In this document: positions 37,133-45,638 of the stretch, in pieces | Layout of the letters: each line of letters opens with the position of its first letter | Numbering within the stretch: the stretch's first letter is position 1 | Assembly: GCA_046347475.1 (NCBI GenBank) | Contig: JAXMGD010000001.1 | Span: 186,001-250,000, forward strand | DNA from: CAMCXE01 sp046347475 | GTDB taxonomy: Bacteria > Pseudomonadota > Gammaproteobacteria > Pseudomonadales > Cellvibrionaceae | Direction of reading: 5' to 3' | DNA: 64,000 nt | Position numbers and translations under genes: made by a program | The notes under the pieces: model-generated | The model's input: the letters and a program-made list of their open reading frames with translations, nothing else | Database searches by the model: none | What the model was told of the DNA's origin: nothing

Positions 37133-39310
37133 ATGTCATCCCCTGCTGCTAAACCCGCCCAATTTGTGCCTTTACACGCACCGAATATTTTTTCCTTCCC
37201 CCAATATTGGGCCGCTTGTTTTGAACCCGCGCCTTTTTTGCCTATGAGCCGAGCCGAGATGGATCGCCTGGGTTGGGATAGCTGCGACATCATTATTATT
37301 AGCGGTGATGCCTATGTGGATCACCCCAGTTTTGGTGCCGCCATTATTGGCCGCTTGTTGGAGTCGCAGGGTTTTAGAGTCGGTATTATCGCCCAGCCGG
37401 ATTGGAGCAGTGCGGAGGAGTTTAAAGCCCTGGGTAAACCGAATTTATTTTTCGGCGTCAGCGCGGGCAATATGGATTCCATGATTAACCGCTACACCTC
37501 AGATTTACGCCTGCGCAGCGACGATGCCTATACGCCCAATAATGAGCCCGGCAAGCGCCCGGAGCGGGCGGTAACTGTGTATGCCCAGCGCTGCAAAGAA
37601 GCCTATAAAAATACCCCAGTGGTGCTCGGTGGCATCGAGGCGAGTTTACGGCGTATCGCCCAATACGATTATTGGAGCGATAAGGTACGCCGCAGCGTGC
37701 TCGACGATGCCACGGCGGATATTTTGTTATACGGCAATGCCGAGCGCGCCATAGTTGATGTGGCTCATGCCCTGGCGGCGGGTAAAAGCCTGGCCGATGT
37801 GAGTTATCTGCGCGGTACAGTGGTGATTCGCGATGCCATCCCCAGCGGCTGGAATGAAATTGATTCTTCGCGCATCGACTGGCCTAAGCATATCGACAGC
37901 ATTCCCAACCCCTATGAAATGAAGGAGCAGAATACCGCCAGCTGTAAATCGGAAAATGGCGGCGAAACGAACCCCGCTATGGAAGAGCCGGTGCGGATTA
38001 TTCCTATGCCCCTGCACCGCGATGCGAATCTGGACCCAAGCAAAACCTACATCCGCCTGCCATCTTTTGAAAAGGTGCGCGCCGACCCGGTGTTGTATTC
38101 CCACGCCTCGCGGGTGTTACACCTGGAATCCAACCCCATGAATGCCCGCACCCTGGTGCAGCGCCACGGCAAGCGGGAGGTGTGGGTGAACCCGCCGCCG
38201 ATTCCGCTTACCACCGAAGAGATGGACGGCGTATTCGGCCTGCCCTATGCGCGGGTGCCGCACCCAGCCTATGGCAACGCCAAAATTCCCGCCTATGACA
38301 TGATTAAAACCTCGGTCAATATCATGCGCGGCTGTTTTGGCGGCTGTACCTTTTGTTCGATTACCGAACATGAAGGCCGCGTGATTCAGAGCCGCTCCCA
38401 TGAATCAATCTTGAAAGAACTCGAAGAAATTCGCGATAAAACCCCTGGTTTTACCGGCGCGATTTCCGACCTGGGCGGCCCCACCGCCAATATGTATATG
38501 CTCAACTGCAAAGACCCGATGATCCACGCCAATTGTCGGCGGTTATCCTGCGTGTTCCCCAGCATTTGTAAAAACCTCGTCACCGATCATTCCCCTACCA
38601 CTAGCCTGTACCGCAAAGCGCGCAAACTGCCGGGCATTAAAAAAATCGCCATAGCCTCGGGCCTGCGCTACGACCTGGCGGTGGAGGACCCGGAATATGT
38701 AAAAGAGCTGGTGACACACCATGTGGGTGGTTATTTAAAAATTGCCCCTGAGCACACAGAGGCGGGGCCGTTGAATAAAATGATGAAGCCCGGCATGGGG
38801 GCTTATGATCAATTTAAAGCCATGTTTGAAAAATTCAGCAAAGAAGCGGGTAAAAAACAGTATTTAATTCCCTATTTTATTGCCGCGCATCCAGGTTGTG
38901 AGGACGGCGATATGATTAATTTGGCCAAGTGGTTAAAGGCCAATAATTTCCGTTTGGATCAGGTGCAAACTTTTTACCCATCCCCCATGGCGCTGGCCAC
39001 CGCCATGTATTATTCCGGCCGCGACCCGCTGAAAAAAATCACCTATAAAAGCGCGCGGGTGAATACACCTAAAACGCTGGAGCAGCGGCGTTTTCAAAAA
39101 GCTATGTTGCGTTTTCACGATGAAAAACACTGGCCTATGCTGCGCGATTATCTGCGCAAAATTGGCCGGGGCGATGTCATTGGCAGCCATGCAGGCGCCT
39201 TAATTCCCGATGACCCGCGCAGCCACAAATTACCCATCAAACCGAAAACCCGTGGTGACTTTAAAATTACCGTGCCGCCGGGTTTGCGCCGAGGTAAACC
39301 AAAACGCTAA
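37133..39310 (+). CDS. YgiQ family radical SAM protein
   Basis: This large protein (725 residues) closely follows E. coli YgiQ. The N-terminal part contains PQYWAACFEPAPFLPMSRAE and GDAYVDHPSFG. The radical SAM cluster motif CFGGCTFC has Cys401, Cys405 and Cys408. A C-terminal YgiQ domain (HAGALIPDDPRS) follows. The chemistry should involve SAM cleavage by a 4Fe-4S cluster, but the substrate of the family is not established. The ribosome site is weak (GCCTCC). It forms a single-gene unit. Confidence 0.95.
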   Translation: MSSPAAKPAQFVPLHAPNIFSFPQYWAACFEPAPFLPMSRAEMDRLGWDSCDIIIISGDAYVDHPSFGAAIIGRLLESQGFRVGIIAQPDWSSAEEFKALGKPNLFFGVSAGNMDSMINRYTSDLRLRSDDAYTPNNEPGKRPERAVTVYAQRCKEAYKNTPVVLGGIEASLRRIAQYDYWSDKVRRSVLDDATADILLYGNAERAIVDVAHALAAGKSLADVSYLRGTVVIRDAIPSGWNEIDSSRIDWPKHIDSIPNPYEMKEQNTASCKSENGGETNPAMEEPVRIIPMPLHRDANLDPSKTYIRLPSFEKVRADPVLYSHASRVLHLESNPMNARTLVQRHGKREVWVNPPPIPLTTEEMDGVFGLPYARVPHPAYGNAKIPAYDMIKTSVNIMRGCFGGCTFCSITEHEGRVIQSRSHESILKELEEIRDKTPGFTGAISDLGGPTANMYMLNCKDPMIHANCRRLSCVFPSICKNLVTDHSPTTSLYRKARKLPGIKKIAIASGLRYDLAVEDPEYVKELVTHHVGGYLKIAPEHTEAGPLNKMMKPGMGAYDQFKAMFEKFSKEAGKKQYLIPYFIAAHPGCEDGDMINLAKWLKANNFRLDQVQTFYPSPMALATAMYYSGRDPLKKITYKSARVNTPKTLEQRRFQKAMLRFHDEKHWPMLRDYLRKIGRGDVIGSHAGALIPDDPRSHKLPIKPKTRGDFKITVPPGLRRGKPKR

Positions 39311-39433
39311 TTTTTTGCGATGGTTTTGTTGGGGGTTAATTAGCTGGGCTTGGGGGCGGCAGTTTTAGCTGCGCCAGAGTGAACAGGGTAAGCCCCGGCG
39401 ACTAAGGCTGGGACCTACCGATTGACCACGGGA

Positions 39434-40549
39434 TTAAGCGCGAGGGCGGCGGAAGCTCGCTAGCAGCGGCAATAGCAGCACTAAAAACCACGCGTCGGTG
39501 CTACCGGCTACTTCACCCGTGTTGTTGGTGCCTGATGAACTGCTGGAGCTTGAACTACTCGAGCTTGAGCTGCGGCCAGAGCTGGATGAGCTGCTGGAGC
39601 TGGATGACGAGCTGGAGCTGGAGCTAGAACTTGAGGAAGAGCTACTGGAGCTGCTGGAACTTGAGGAGCTGGACGAGCTTGATGATGAGCTTGAGGTACT
39701 CTTAATGTCGGCAACCTTAGCCATTTGATTGGCGTAGCGTTTGCCCATCTCACGCACAGCTGCGGAGTTCCAGTGCAGGCTGTCACCCTTGTCTTGGAGG
39801 CCGCCGTCGGCCTTCACTACGTAAGCGTTGGTAACGACTGATGGCAGTTTATTGACTTCAGAGTTAAAGCCAGAGCAACAGCCCGTGTAAGGTAATTCAC
39901 CCGCAATAAAAGGGGTTTTGGCGGGATCAAGTCCTAAGTCTTTGCGTAAATCGGAGATGTACGTGTTCACGTTGGCCGTCCAACGGGATCTGTTGTAATC
40001 ACCGTTGCTTTCGCCTTGGTGAAAAATAAACCCTTTGATGACCCCCCGTTGTTGGGCTTTTTTCGCCATATCCAATACCCACTGATAGCCGCTATTACCA
40101 TTGTTCGGCGCGCCGGGAATTGAGCCGTTATAGGGAGGGGCACAATCACTGCCACAATTCTTCAAAAAGTACTCGATACGAGCGCCGCCGAAGGCTCCGC
40201 CAACCAGACCGATGGTGACATTACTAGGAGATAGTGCAGCCATTGTGCGGCCGAAGGTATCGCCCGGCCCCAGTCCAATACCATTTTGTGGGCAGCGGAT
40301 CTGAGTTGGAAGTGCTTCTCGCCACTGACCGTACTGAGTGGATACCCCTGAACAGTTCTGCCCTTGCATTACCTGAACCCGCGGGTTGGCCACACGGTCC
40401 TGAGCTTCGATGGGGGCGGCCCCCTCCATATTGGACTGACCAAGCATGAGGTAAATATGGAAGTTAGGATCGGGCGCGGCCAGTGCGGTGAGGGGAAGGC
40501 TGATTAAACCCGCAATGCCGACTAATGTTCTCAACAAGGGTGTATTCAT
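39434..40549 (-). CDS. Secreted SASA-family carbohydrate esterase with poly-Ser linker and C-terminal tail (paralogue 1)
   Basis: The 371 residues start at ATG 40549. The layout is a signal peptide (about 1-24, ending ALA-AP) and a sialate-O-acetylesterase-like SGNH hydrolase domain with GQSN (Ser39), HQGES (177-181) and Asp256/His259 in DSLHWN. A poly-serine region (about 284-339) follows, then a 32-residue tail, NNTGEVAGSTDAWFLVLLLP..., ending in RRPR. The enzyme family removes acetyl groups from sugars such as acetylated xylan. The tail (signature, hydrophobic helix, basic end) looks like a membrane-sorting signal. Its neighbour at 40982 is a tandem paralogue of identical length. Function outside the cell on plant polysaccharide is inferred. 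Confidence 0.88.
   Translation of the reverse strand: MNTPLLRTLVGIAGLISLPLTALAAPDPNFHIYLMLGQSNMEGAAPIEAQDRVANPRVQVMQGQNCSGVSTQYGQWREALPTQIRCPQNGIGLGPGDTFGRTMAALSPSNVTIGLVGGAFGGARIEYFLKNCGSDCAPPYNGSIPGAPNNGNSGYQWVLDMAKKAQQRGVIKGFIFHQGESNGDYNRSRWTANVNTYISDLRKDLGLDPAKTPFIAGELPYTGCCSGFNSEVNKLPSVVTNAYVVKADGGLQDKGDSLHWNSAAVREMGKRYANQMAKVADIKSTSSSSSSSSSSSSSSSSSSSSSSSSSSSSSSSSSSSSSSSGRSSSSSSSSSSSSSGTNNTGEVAGSTDAWFLVLLLPLLASFRRPRA
39533..39700 (-). repeat. Poly-serine coding tract (paralogue 1)
   Basis: About 56 codons are almost all serine, broken by a Gly-Arg pair. Both AGY and TCN codons are mixed (AGC, TCC, TCA, AGT, TCG), so the DNA is not a simple repeat. Poly-serine linkers are known between domains of secreted Cellvibrio and Saccharophagus enzymes. 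Here the tract joins the catalytic domain to the C-terminal tail. Confidence 0.9.
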
Positions 40550-40981
40550 AAGGGTCACTTTTTAGCGAATTATTATGGAATCTGCGCCTTGCCCGAGGGC
40601 GGCGCGCTGCAGATGACGTGGGTCAGGGCTACATCTACAGCCATAAAACCCTAATTGGTAAGACAATACAATTAGCCGCTGAGCTGAGCTTATATATCTG
40701 TGAACCAGCTAGTGGTTGCAGCGTGGCCCAGTAGAAAAGTTGCTGGATAGGCGTAAAGAAGTACTACTTTTTCCTGTGCTTTTTAATAGGCGCGTCACGA
40801 CTCAATTGGCCCTGGCGAGCGCAGCCGAATGGTGCATTGCGAGTGATGTAACAAAATAAATGTACGTACAGGAGGCTGACTGCGGCTAAATTGCGCTGAA
40901 TGATGAGCGCAAAATTATTGGTAGCGGGCTTTGAAGAGGAGGGAAAGGCCTGGCGGATGAAATCCGGCCAGGCCTAAAGTG
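40550..40981. other. Intergenic region between the two esterase genes
   Basis: These 432 bases hold no gene I can support. Visible items are the paralogue 2 terminator (40946-40975), an inverted repeat TTGCGCT-N8-AGCGCAA (40891-40912), and a 10-bp palindrome TGTACGTACA (40861-40870). The inverted repeat could be an operator. Paralogue 1 therefore probably has its own promoter. Confidence 0.4.
40946..40975 (-). terminator. Hairpin terminator after esterase paralogue 2
   Basis: Read on the - strand, AGGCCTGGCCGGAT pairs with ATCCGCCAGGCCT (one bulge) around TTC, followed by TTCCCTCC. It starts seven bases after the stop codon. Confidence 0.65.
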
Positions 40982-42097
40982 TTAGCCGCGCGCGCGACGG
41001 ACTAAAGCTAATAGTGGCAACATGAGTATCAGGAACCAAGGATCGCTGCTGCCGGCAACCACACCTGAATTATTGTCACCTGATGAGCTAGAGCTGCTGG
41101 AACTTGAGCTGGAACTTGAACTAGAGCTGCTAGACGACGAACTGGAGCTGCTCGATGAACTCGAGCTGCGGCCTGAACTGGATGAACTGCTAGAGGAAGA
41201 GCTTGAGCTGCTGGAGCTAGAGGATGAGCTTGAGCTGCTGGATGAGCCACTCAGGTTTTGATCCACCAGCGGAATCATTTTTTCTGCGTAGCGTTTACCC
41301 ATCAAACGCTGACCCGCAGCGTCAAAGTGGTATATGTCATCTGATCGCTTGGTAGCGCCTTGAGATGACACGTAATATCCGTTGGTCACCACAGACGGAA
41401 TACGTTGCACCTGAACGTTGTGGGAGGCGCAACAGGCGCCATTTGCCGACACCACCTCGCCTGCGATAAAAGGAACATTGCCTATGCCTAAATCTTTACG
41501 AATATCCGTTACTAGTGTGTTTACTTTACCGGGCCAAGAAGTGTCGCCTGTATTGCTTTCACCCTGATGGAAAATAATACCTTTAATAACACCGGTTTTT
41601 TGCGCTTCTTTGGCCATGGTAATCAACCAAGTGTAGGCATTGGCTTCAGGAATTGAACCATTTGGATTGGTTGCTGTGCAGGGATTACAGTTCTTCATGA
41701 AGTACTCAATTTTTTGCCCTTGGTAGGCGGCACCGACTAACCCGATTTTGATACCGGGAGCAGCCGCTTTTAACATTTCACGACCAAAATAGTCGCCTGG
41801 GCTTAAACCACCATTATTAAAAGAGTGGGCGGTTTGATAGCAGCGCATAAGTGGGGGCACGGCCGGGCGCCATTGAAGATAACTTTTACCGTCTTGGGTA
41901 CAGTTTTTATCATCGTGCATCACCAATAAATTGGCGGGTGGAGTTTTGTCTTGGGCCTCAATGGCGCCCTGGCCTTCCATATTGGATTGGCCAACCATCA
42001 AATAAATATGGAAGTTAGGATCGGGCGCTGCGGATACAGTTAAGGGCAATGCGATTAGACTGACAATTGCGGCCAGTGATTGTAATTTAGTTTTCAT
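40982..42097 (-). CDS. Secreted SASA-family carbohydrate esterase with poly-Ser linker and C-terminal tail (paralogue 2)
   Basis: The 371 residues from ATG 42097 follow the same plan as the neighbour: signal peptide (1-23, VSA-AP), SGNH/SASA domain with GQSN (Ser38), HQGES (177-181) and a DIYH segment (Asp254, His257), poly-serine at about 283-339, and a tail NNSGVVAGSSDPWFLILMLP... ending RRARG. The mature N-termini are almost identical (APDPNFHIYLM-GQSNMEG), but much of the domain has diverged, so this is an old tandem duplication. Several cysteines suggest disulphides. An upstream AATAACAA (reverse of 42118-42125) matches the Crc/Hfq target motif known from Pseudomonas. Confidence 0.88.
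   Translation of the reverse strand: MKTKLQSLAAIVSLIALPLTVSAAPDPNFHIYLMVGQSNMEGQGAIEAQDKTPPANLLVMHDDKNCTQDGKSYLQWRPAVPPLMRCYQTAHSFNNGGLSPGDYFGREMLKAAAPGIKIGLVGAAYQGQKIEYFMKNCNPCTATNPNGSIPEANAYTWLITMAKEAQKTGVIKGIIFHQGESNTGDTSWPGKVNTLVTDIRKDLGIGNVPFIAGEVVSANGACCASHNVQVQRIPSVVTNGYYVSSQGATKRSDDIYHFDAAGQRLMGKRYAEKMIPLVDQNLSGSSSSSSSSSSSSSSSSSSSSSSSSGRSSSSSSSSSSSSSSSSSSSSSSSSSSSSSGDNNSGVVAGSSDPWFLILMLPLLALVRRARG
41081..41251 (-). repeat. Poly-serine coding tract (paralogue 2)
   Basis: About 57 codons are almost all serine, again broken by one Gly-Arg pair and written with mixed AGY and TCN codons. Length and position match paralogue 1. Confidence 0.9.
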
Positions 42098-42485
42098 AGG
42101 GATCACTTCGATGAGAGTTGTTATTGAAGTTATACATCGCTTGAATGCGTGCTGATTCAGCGGTGCTGTCTAGCCTTTCCAACACGTATCATGTAACCGC
42201 AGTTTGTCCTGTAAGTCCATGTGTGCCGGAGGGTGTTTTGTGTAACTGTGATCCAAATTGAATTAATTTTGTTAACTCAAATTAATGTGTATTTAAGTTG
42301 TTTTAAAAGGTAAGACTAATTGATTTGAGTGCTTTAATTGTCGAATAAAGTGGTGCAAAAGACTATATCCGGCTGGTTGGTTTGTTGAATGGATTTAGTC
42401 GTTTAAACGAGGTGTGTTCTCATCTACAGGCAAGGCCTGGCTCATGCATTTTTGCCTGTGTGAAATTAATGGTTTAGTGGAATTT
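42098..42485. other. Divergent intergenic region upstream of esterase 2 and the membrane protein
   Basis: The 388 bases are AT-rich, especially 42240-42345, and should carry the promoters of both flanking genes. I cannot name a clear -35/-10 pair. The only specific motif I note is the AAYAAYAA-type site on the - strand at 42118-42125. Confidence 0.35.
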
Positions 42486-43151
42486 ATGTCGATTTTTACT
42501 GCTATTTTTCGGGCGTTAAAAAATACACTGGTGCCGGGGTTGGTGCTGCAATTTTTCGCGCTGATTATTCTGCTGGTGTATTTTTTTGTGCCTAGTGCAG
42601 GTATTTATTTTGATTTCTTTGGTGCGCTGAAAACACAGTATGGTTATGTTTATTCCTTTGTGGCTACGGCATTTTTTGGCGGCTTAATTCCTTTTGTGTA
42701 TCTGTGGTTGAGCGGCCAATTGCGTAACAACCGTTCGGTTGTGGCGGTGGGTATTTTTTATTGCGTATTTTGGGGAATAAAAGGTGTGGAGGTGGACCTG
42801 TTTTATCGCCTGCAGTCCGTTTGGTTTGGGGCGGGGAATGATGTGTTCACCCTGGCCACCAAAGTGGCGGTGGATCAATTTATTTACAGTGCATTTTGGG
42901 CGGCGCCCACTATCACCCTGACATTTATGGCTGGAGGCGGGGTTTGTGTAAAAGCCTGGTGGCAGGCGTTAGACCGGCATTATCTGGTGCGCACCCTACC
43001 GACGGTGATTGTGTCGAATTGGTTGGTTTGGATTCCGGCGGTGAGCATCATTTATGCGATGCCTAATCAGCTGCAAATTCCGCTGTTTAATTTGGTGTTG
43101 TGTTTTTGGGTGCTGTTGTTGGCGGTGTTGAACGCTCGGGAGCGTCGCTAA
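42486..43151 (+). CDS. Integral membrane protein with faint Mpv17/PMP22-like C-terminus
   Basis: From ATG 42486 the protein has 221 residues and about five membrane helices. The C-terminal third contains KVAVDQFIYSAFWAAP and SNWLVWIPAVSIIYAMP followed by NLVLCFWVLLLAVLN. That order (DQ-x-x-x-x-P, NW-x-x-W-x-P, N-L-x-x-x-x-W) recalls the eukaryotic Mpv17/PMP22 family of membrane proteins. The likeness is by eye only. In-frame starts at 42414 and 42444 exist but give unlikely N-termini. It is a single gene between the esterase (divergent) and hemY (convergent). Confidence 0.7.
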   Translation: MSIFTAIFRALKNTLVPGLVLQFFALIILLVYFFVPSAGIYFDFFGALKTQYGYVYSFVATAFFGGLIPFVYLWLSGQLRNNRSVVAVGIFYCVFWGIKGVEVDLFYRLQSVWFGAGNDVFTLATKVAVDQFIYSAFWAAPTITLTFMAGGGVCVKAWWQALDRHYLVRTLPTVIVSNWLVWIPAVSIIYAMPNQLQIPLFNLVLCFWVLLLAVLNARERR

Positions 43152-43356
43152 CTTTATGGGTACATAAAAAAGCCCTAGAACAGGGTTCTGGGGCCCGGCA
43201 CCCTTAGGAGTTACATGCAATGAATCAGACTCATGGGGCCCGCCGTCTGCTGCTTGGGAGGTCAACATCTGCGCGCAAGGATGTGACTGGGTGATGGGAG
43301 AGAAGTTTCTCCGGCGCCGGATATTTAATAGTGAAGATTCTAAATTGTGCTGCTGG

Positions 43357-44553
43357 TCACAAGTTCGCTTCCAGCTCGGCCAGGCGAGTCAGGCCGCGTT
43401 CATATAATTCTTGGCTGCGCGCCTTGTCGCCGAGTTTGGTGTACAGCTCCGCTAGGGCTAGGTAGCTGCGGGCGCAGGGGGCTTGTTGGTGAGCGGCCTC
43501 CCAGTAGTCGCGAGCTTGCCCCCAGTAGTGTAGGCGGGTACACAGTTGCGCAAGGCTGATCAATACACTGATTTCCCCAGGGTAAGCCTGCAGCCAGGCT
43601 TGAGCTTCTTTAAGTTGTTGCTGAGGGTTAATGCCCTCTAGGTTGCCGTAGAGTGCGGCCAATGGGGCGTTGAATGCACGATTGAGGGCCTTGCGGATAA
43701 GGGGTTCGGCGAGTTCGCCGCGATTGTGTTTTTGCAGGCCGCGGGCGTAGGCCAGCAGGAGGCTCGGCGCCTGTTTTTGGCTTTTATTCAGGCCCGCCCA
43801 GGCATTTTGCAGGGCTTCCAGGCCGGTTTGGGCGGCGCTGGAAATAAGTGCTGCTAGAGTCGTCTCTTCCAGTAGGTGTAAGGCGGTTTCATCCATGGCT
43901 TTATGTTTGGTGAGCTCAGGTAACAAGGCGGCTATAGCTGGCCAGTCGCCTTTCTGGCTGAGCACCTGGGTGTAGAGTTTCAGCAGCGTTTTGCTGCGCG
44001 GGGCTTGGGCGCGACCCTGTTGGAGCCAATGTAAGGCGGCGTTTTCATCGCCCTGCTGTATAGCGATGCGGCTGCCGACTAGGGCGATTGAGAGTATTTG
44101 TTTGGGGTGTTGCCGCTTGGCGTCGCACAGCAGCGCGTGAATGCGGCCGCCTTCGTTTATGGTTTCACCCAGTTGCGCCAGGGCTTCGGCGGCGAGTAGG
44201 CCGGGGATTAAATCGGGTTTGCGTTTGAGGGCGCGCAAACTGTCTTTGAGCAGGCGCGCCCATTCACCCTCAAAAAAATGCAACCAAGCCGCGTGCAGGC
44301 GTGCCTCTCCCGCAACACGCTGGGTGCGCCAACCGCCACCGCGCAGGCCGCGCAGCAGCCGTCTGAGCAGGCGGACGCCGAGGCTCAACAGCAGCCAGAA
44401 AATTATCCAGCTAAACAGCGCCGGCCAAAAGCGCATCTCCAGGCTACTGTTGCCCAGCGCGATTAACACAAAACCAGGGTCCTGCAGGAGGAATTGGGTC
44501 AGGAGTGAAAACAGCACCATCAAGAGGATGCTGGTGAGTAGCCAGCGCATCAT
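43357..44553 (-). CDS. hemY: HemY, membrane-anchored TPR protein of the heme operon
   Basis: The 398 residues have two N-terminal membrane helices (about 5-25 and 43-61) and then TPR-like helical repeats to the C-terminus (YLALAELYTKLGDKARSQELYERGL). This is the HemY_N/TPR protein of the proteobacterial hemCDXY operon, not the protoporphyrinogen oxidase of Gram-positive bacteria. It is thought to assist tetrapyrrole enzymes; its precise role is unsettled. Its ATG overlaps the hemX stop by four bases. Confidence 0.92.
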   Translation of the reverse strand: MMRWLLTSILLMVLFSLLTQFLLQDPGFVLIALGNSSLEMRFWPALFSWIIFWLLLSLGVRLLRRLLRGLRGGGWRTQRVAGEARLHAAWLHFFEGEWARLLKDSLRALKRKPDLIPGLLAAEALAQLGETINEGGRIHALLCDAKRQHPKQILSIALVGSRIAIQQGDENAALHWLQQGRAQAPRSKTLLKLYTQVLSQKGDWPAIAALLPELTKHKAMDETALHLLEETTLAALISSAAQTGLEALQNAWAGLNKSQKQAPSLLLAYARGLQKHNRGELAEPLIRKALNRAFNAPLAALYGNLEGINPQQQLKEAQAWLQAYPGEISVLISLAQLCTRLHYWGQARDYWEAAHQQAPCARSYLALAELYTKLGDKARSQELYERGLTRLAELEANL

Positions 44554-45629
44554 GGCGCGCTCACCTCAGAAGGCTTCACCGGGGGCGCGCTGTTCTGTTC
44601 GGTGAGCCGCTGCAACAGGGTGACGCTTTCGCTCAAGGAGGGCAGCTCTTGGTTGAGGTTGGCACTGCGCAATTGCTGCAGGGTGGCGAGGTATTGGCTG
44701 AGGCTGGCGCTCTCCCAATAGTATTGGTTGAGCAGGGCTTCGGCCTTGTTGAGGCTCGTGGTGTAGAGGTTGGGGCGGCCCTGCAAGAGCGACACCTGGG
44801 CTTCTTCCAACACCAAGCGCAGGGTCAGTTCCACCAGCTGGCTGGATTCTTCTGTCAGCAGGGGTTTGATTTTGTCGTTGCGGCTTTCCAAGCGCACATA
44901 GTTGCTCAGGCCGCTTTTAAAGCGCAGCCAGGCTTCGCTTACCCAGTCACGCCAACTGCTGGTGACAACCGGTTCAACGCTGTCGGGCTTGTCTTCAAAG
45001 CTGGGCTTGTGGGGCAGTTGGGGCGCCAGCTCGATCAGCGAATTGAGCTGCAGGTAGAGGCCTTCTTTATCGATGGGGGTGAGCAGTTTCAGTGCGGTTA
45101 AGTCGCGGTTGATGGCCTGGCGCAGGCTGAGAAATTCGCTATTGGCGATAAGGCCTGTGGCCGAGGAGAGCATTTTTTCCACTTCGGTGAGCAGGGTTGT
45201 AGCGCCGGGCACGTCTTTTTCAAGCAGGAGCCGCTGGTTACTTTGTTTGAGCAGCAGCAGGGCCTCCGTCAGCATGCGCTCGTCCAGGCTCTGGCTGGTG
45301 AGGGATTGCAGGCGTTTTTGGTGTTCCTCTAAGCGCTGGTCTATATCGCTTAAGCGGCCCTGGTGACTGTTGAGGTTGTTCTCAATGCGAAAGCGAGCCT
45401 TCTCTAAGTCCTCCATCACATCGTCATAGCGCTGACCTTGATCGCGGCCTAGGTCAGTGAGTTTGTGTTCAAGCTCTTTTATTTCGCTTTTGAGCTGATG
45501 GCGCACGTTGGCAACGCCCACGGCTATGGCGCCGAGCACCAGGATAAACACCACTAGCAGCACCCAATACCCCGTGGATGAGCGCTTGGGCTCTAGGGTC
45601 ATTAGTGGCTTTTCGCTGCTGTCAGTCAT
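44550..45629 (-). CDS. hemX: HemX, uroporphyrinogen-III C-methyltransferase-like membrane protein
   Basis: The 359 residues include a single membrane helix near 21-41, a coiled coil about 45-115, and a C-terminal helical domain. This is the HemX family of the heme operon; despite the common name, no SAM-binding methyltransferase motif is visible. It lies nine bases after hemD and overlaps hemY, so translation is coupled. A structural or scaffolding role is likely. Confidence 0.9.
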   Translation of the reverse strand: MTDSSEKPLMTLEPKRSSTGYWVLLVVFILVLGAIAVGVANVRHQLKSEIKELEHKLTDLGRDQGQRYDDVMEDLEKARFRIENNLNSHQGRLSDIDQRLEEHQKRLQSLTSQSLDERMLTEALLLLKQSNQRLLLEKDVPGATTLLTEVEKMLSSATGLIANSEFLSLRQAINRDLTALKLLTPIDKEGLYLQLNSLIELAPQLPHKPSFEDKPDSVEPVVTSSWRDWVSEAWLRFKSGLSNYVRLESRNDKIKPLLTEESSQLVELTLRLVLEEAQVSLLQGRPNLYTTSLNKAEALLNQYYWESASLSQYLATLQQLRSANLNQELPSLSESVTLLQRLTEQNSAPPVKPSEVSAP

Positions 45630-45638
45630 GGCGTGAAC

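Noticed and set aside
39498..39728. Glu/Leu-rich frame on the + strand across the poly-serine tract (also 41022-41261)
   Set aside because: It is simply the complement of serine codons (GAG, CTG, GAA) in another phase and has no independent support.
39533..41251. Possible CRISPR array or tandem DNA repeat
   Set aside because: The periodic AGC/CTG text is in-frame poly-serine coding with irregular codons; there are no equal repeats separated by spacers.
43357..44553. Protoporphyrinogen oxidase of the Gram-positive HemY type
   Set aside because: There is no FAD-binding motif; two membrane helices and TPR repeats next to hemX mark the proteobacterial HemY.
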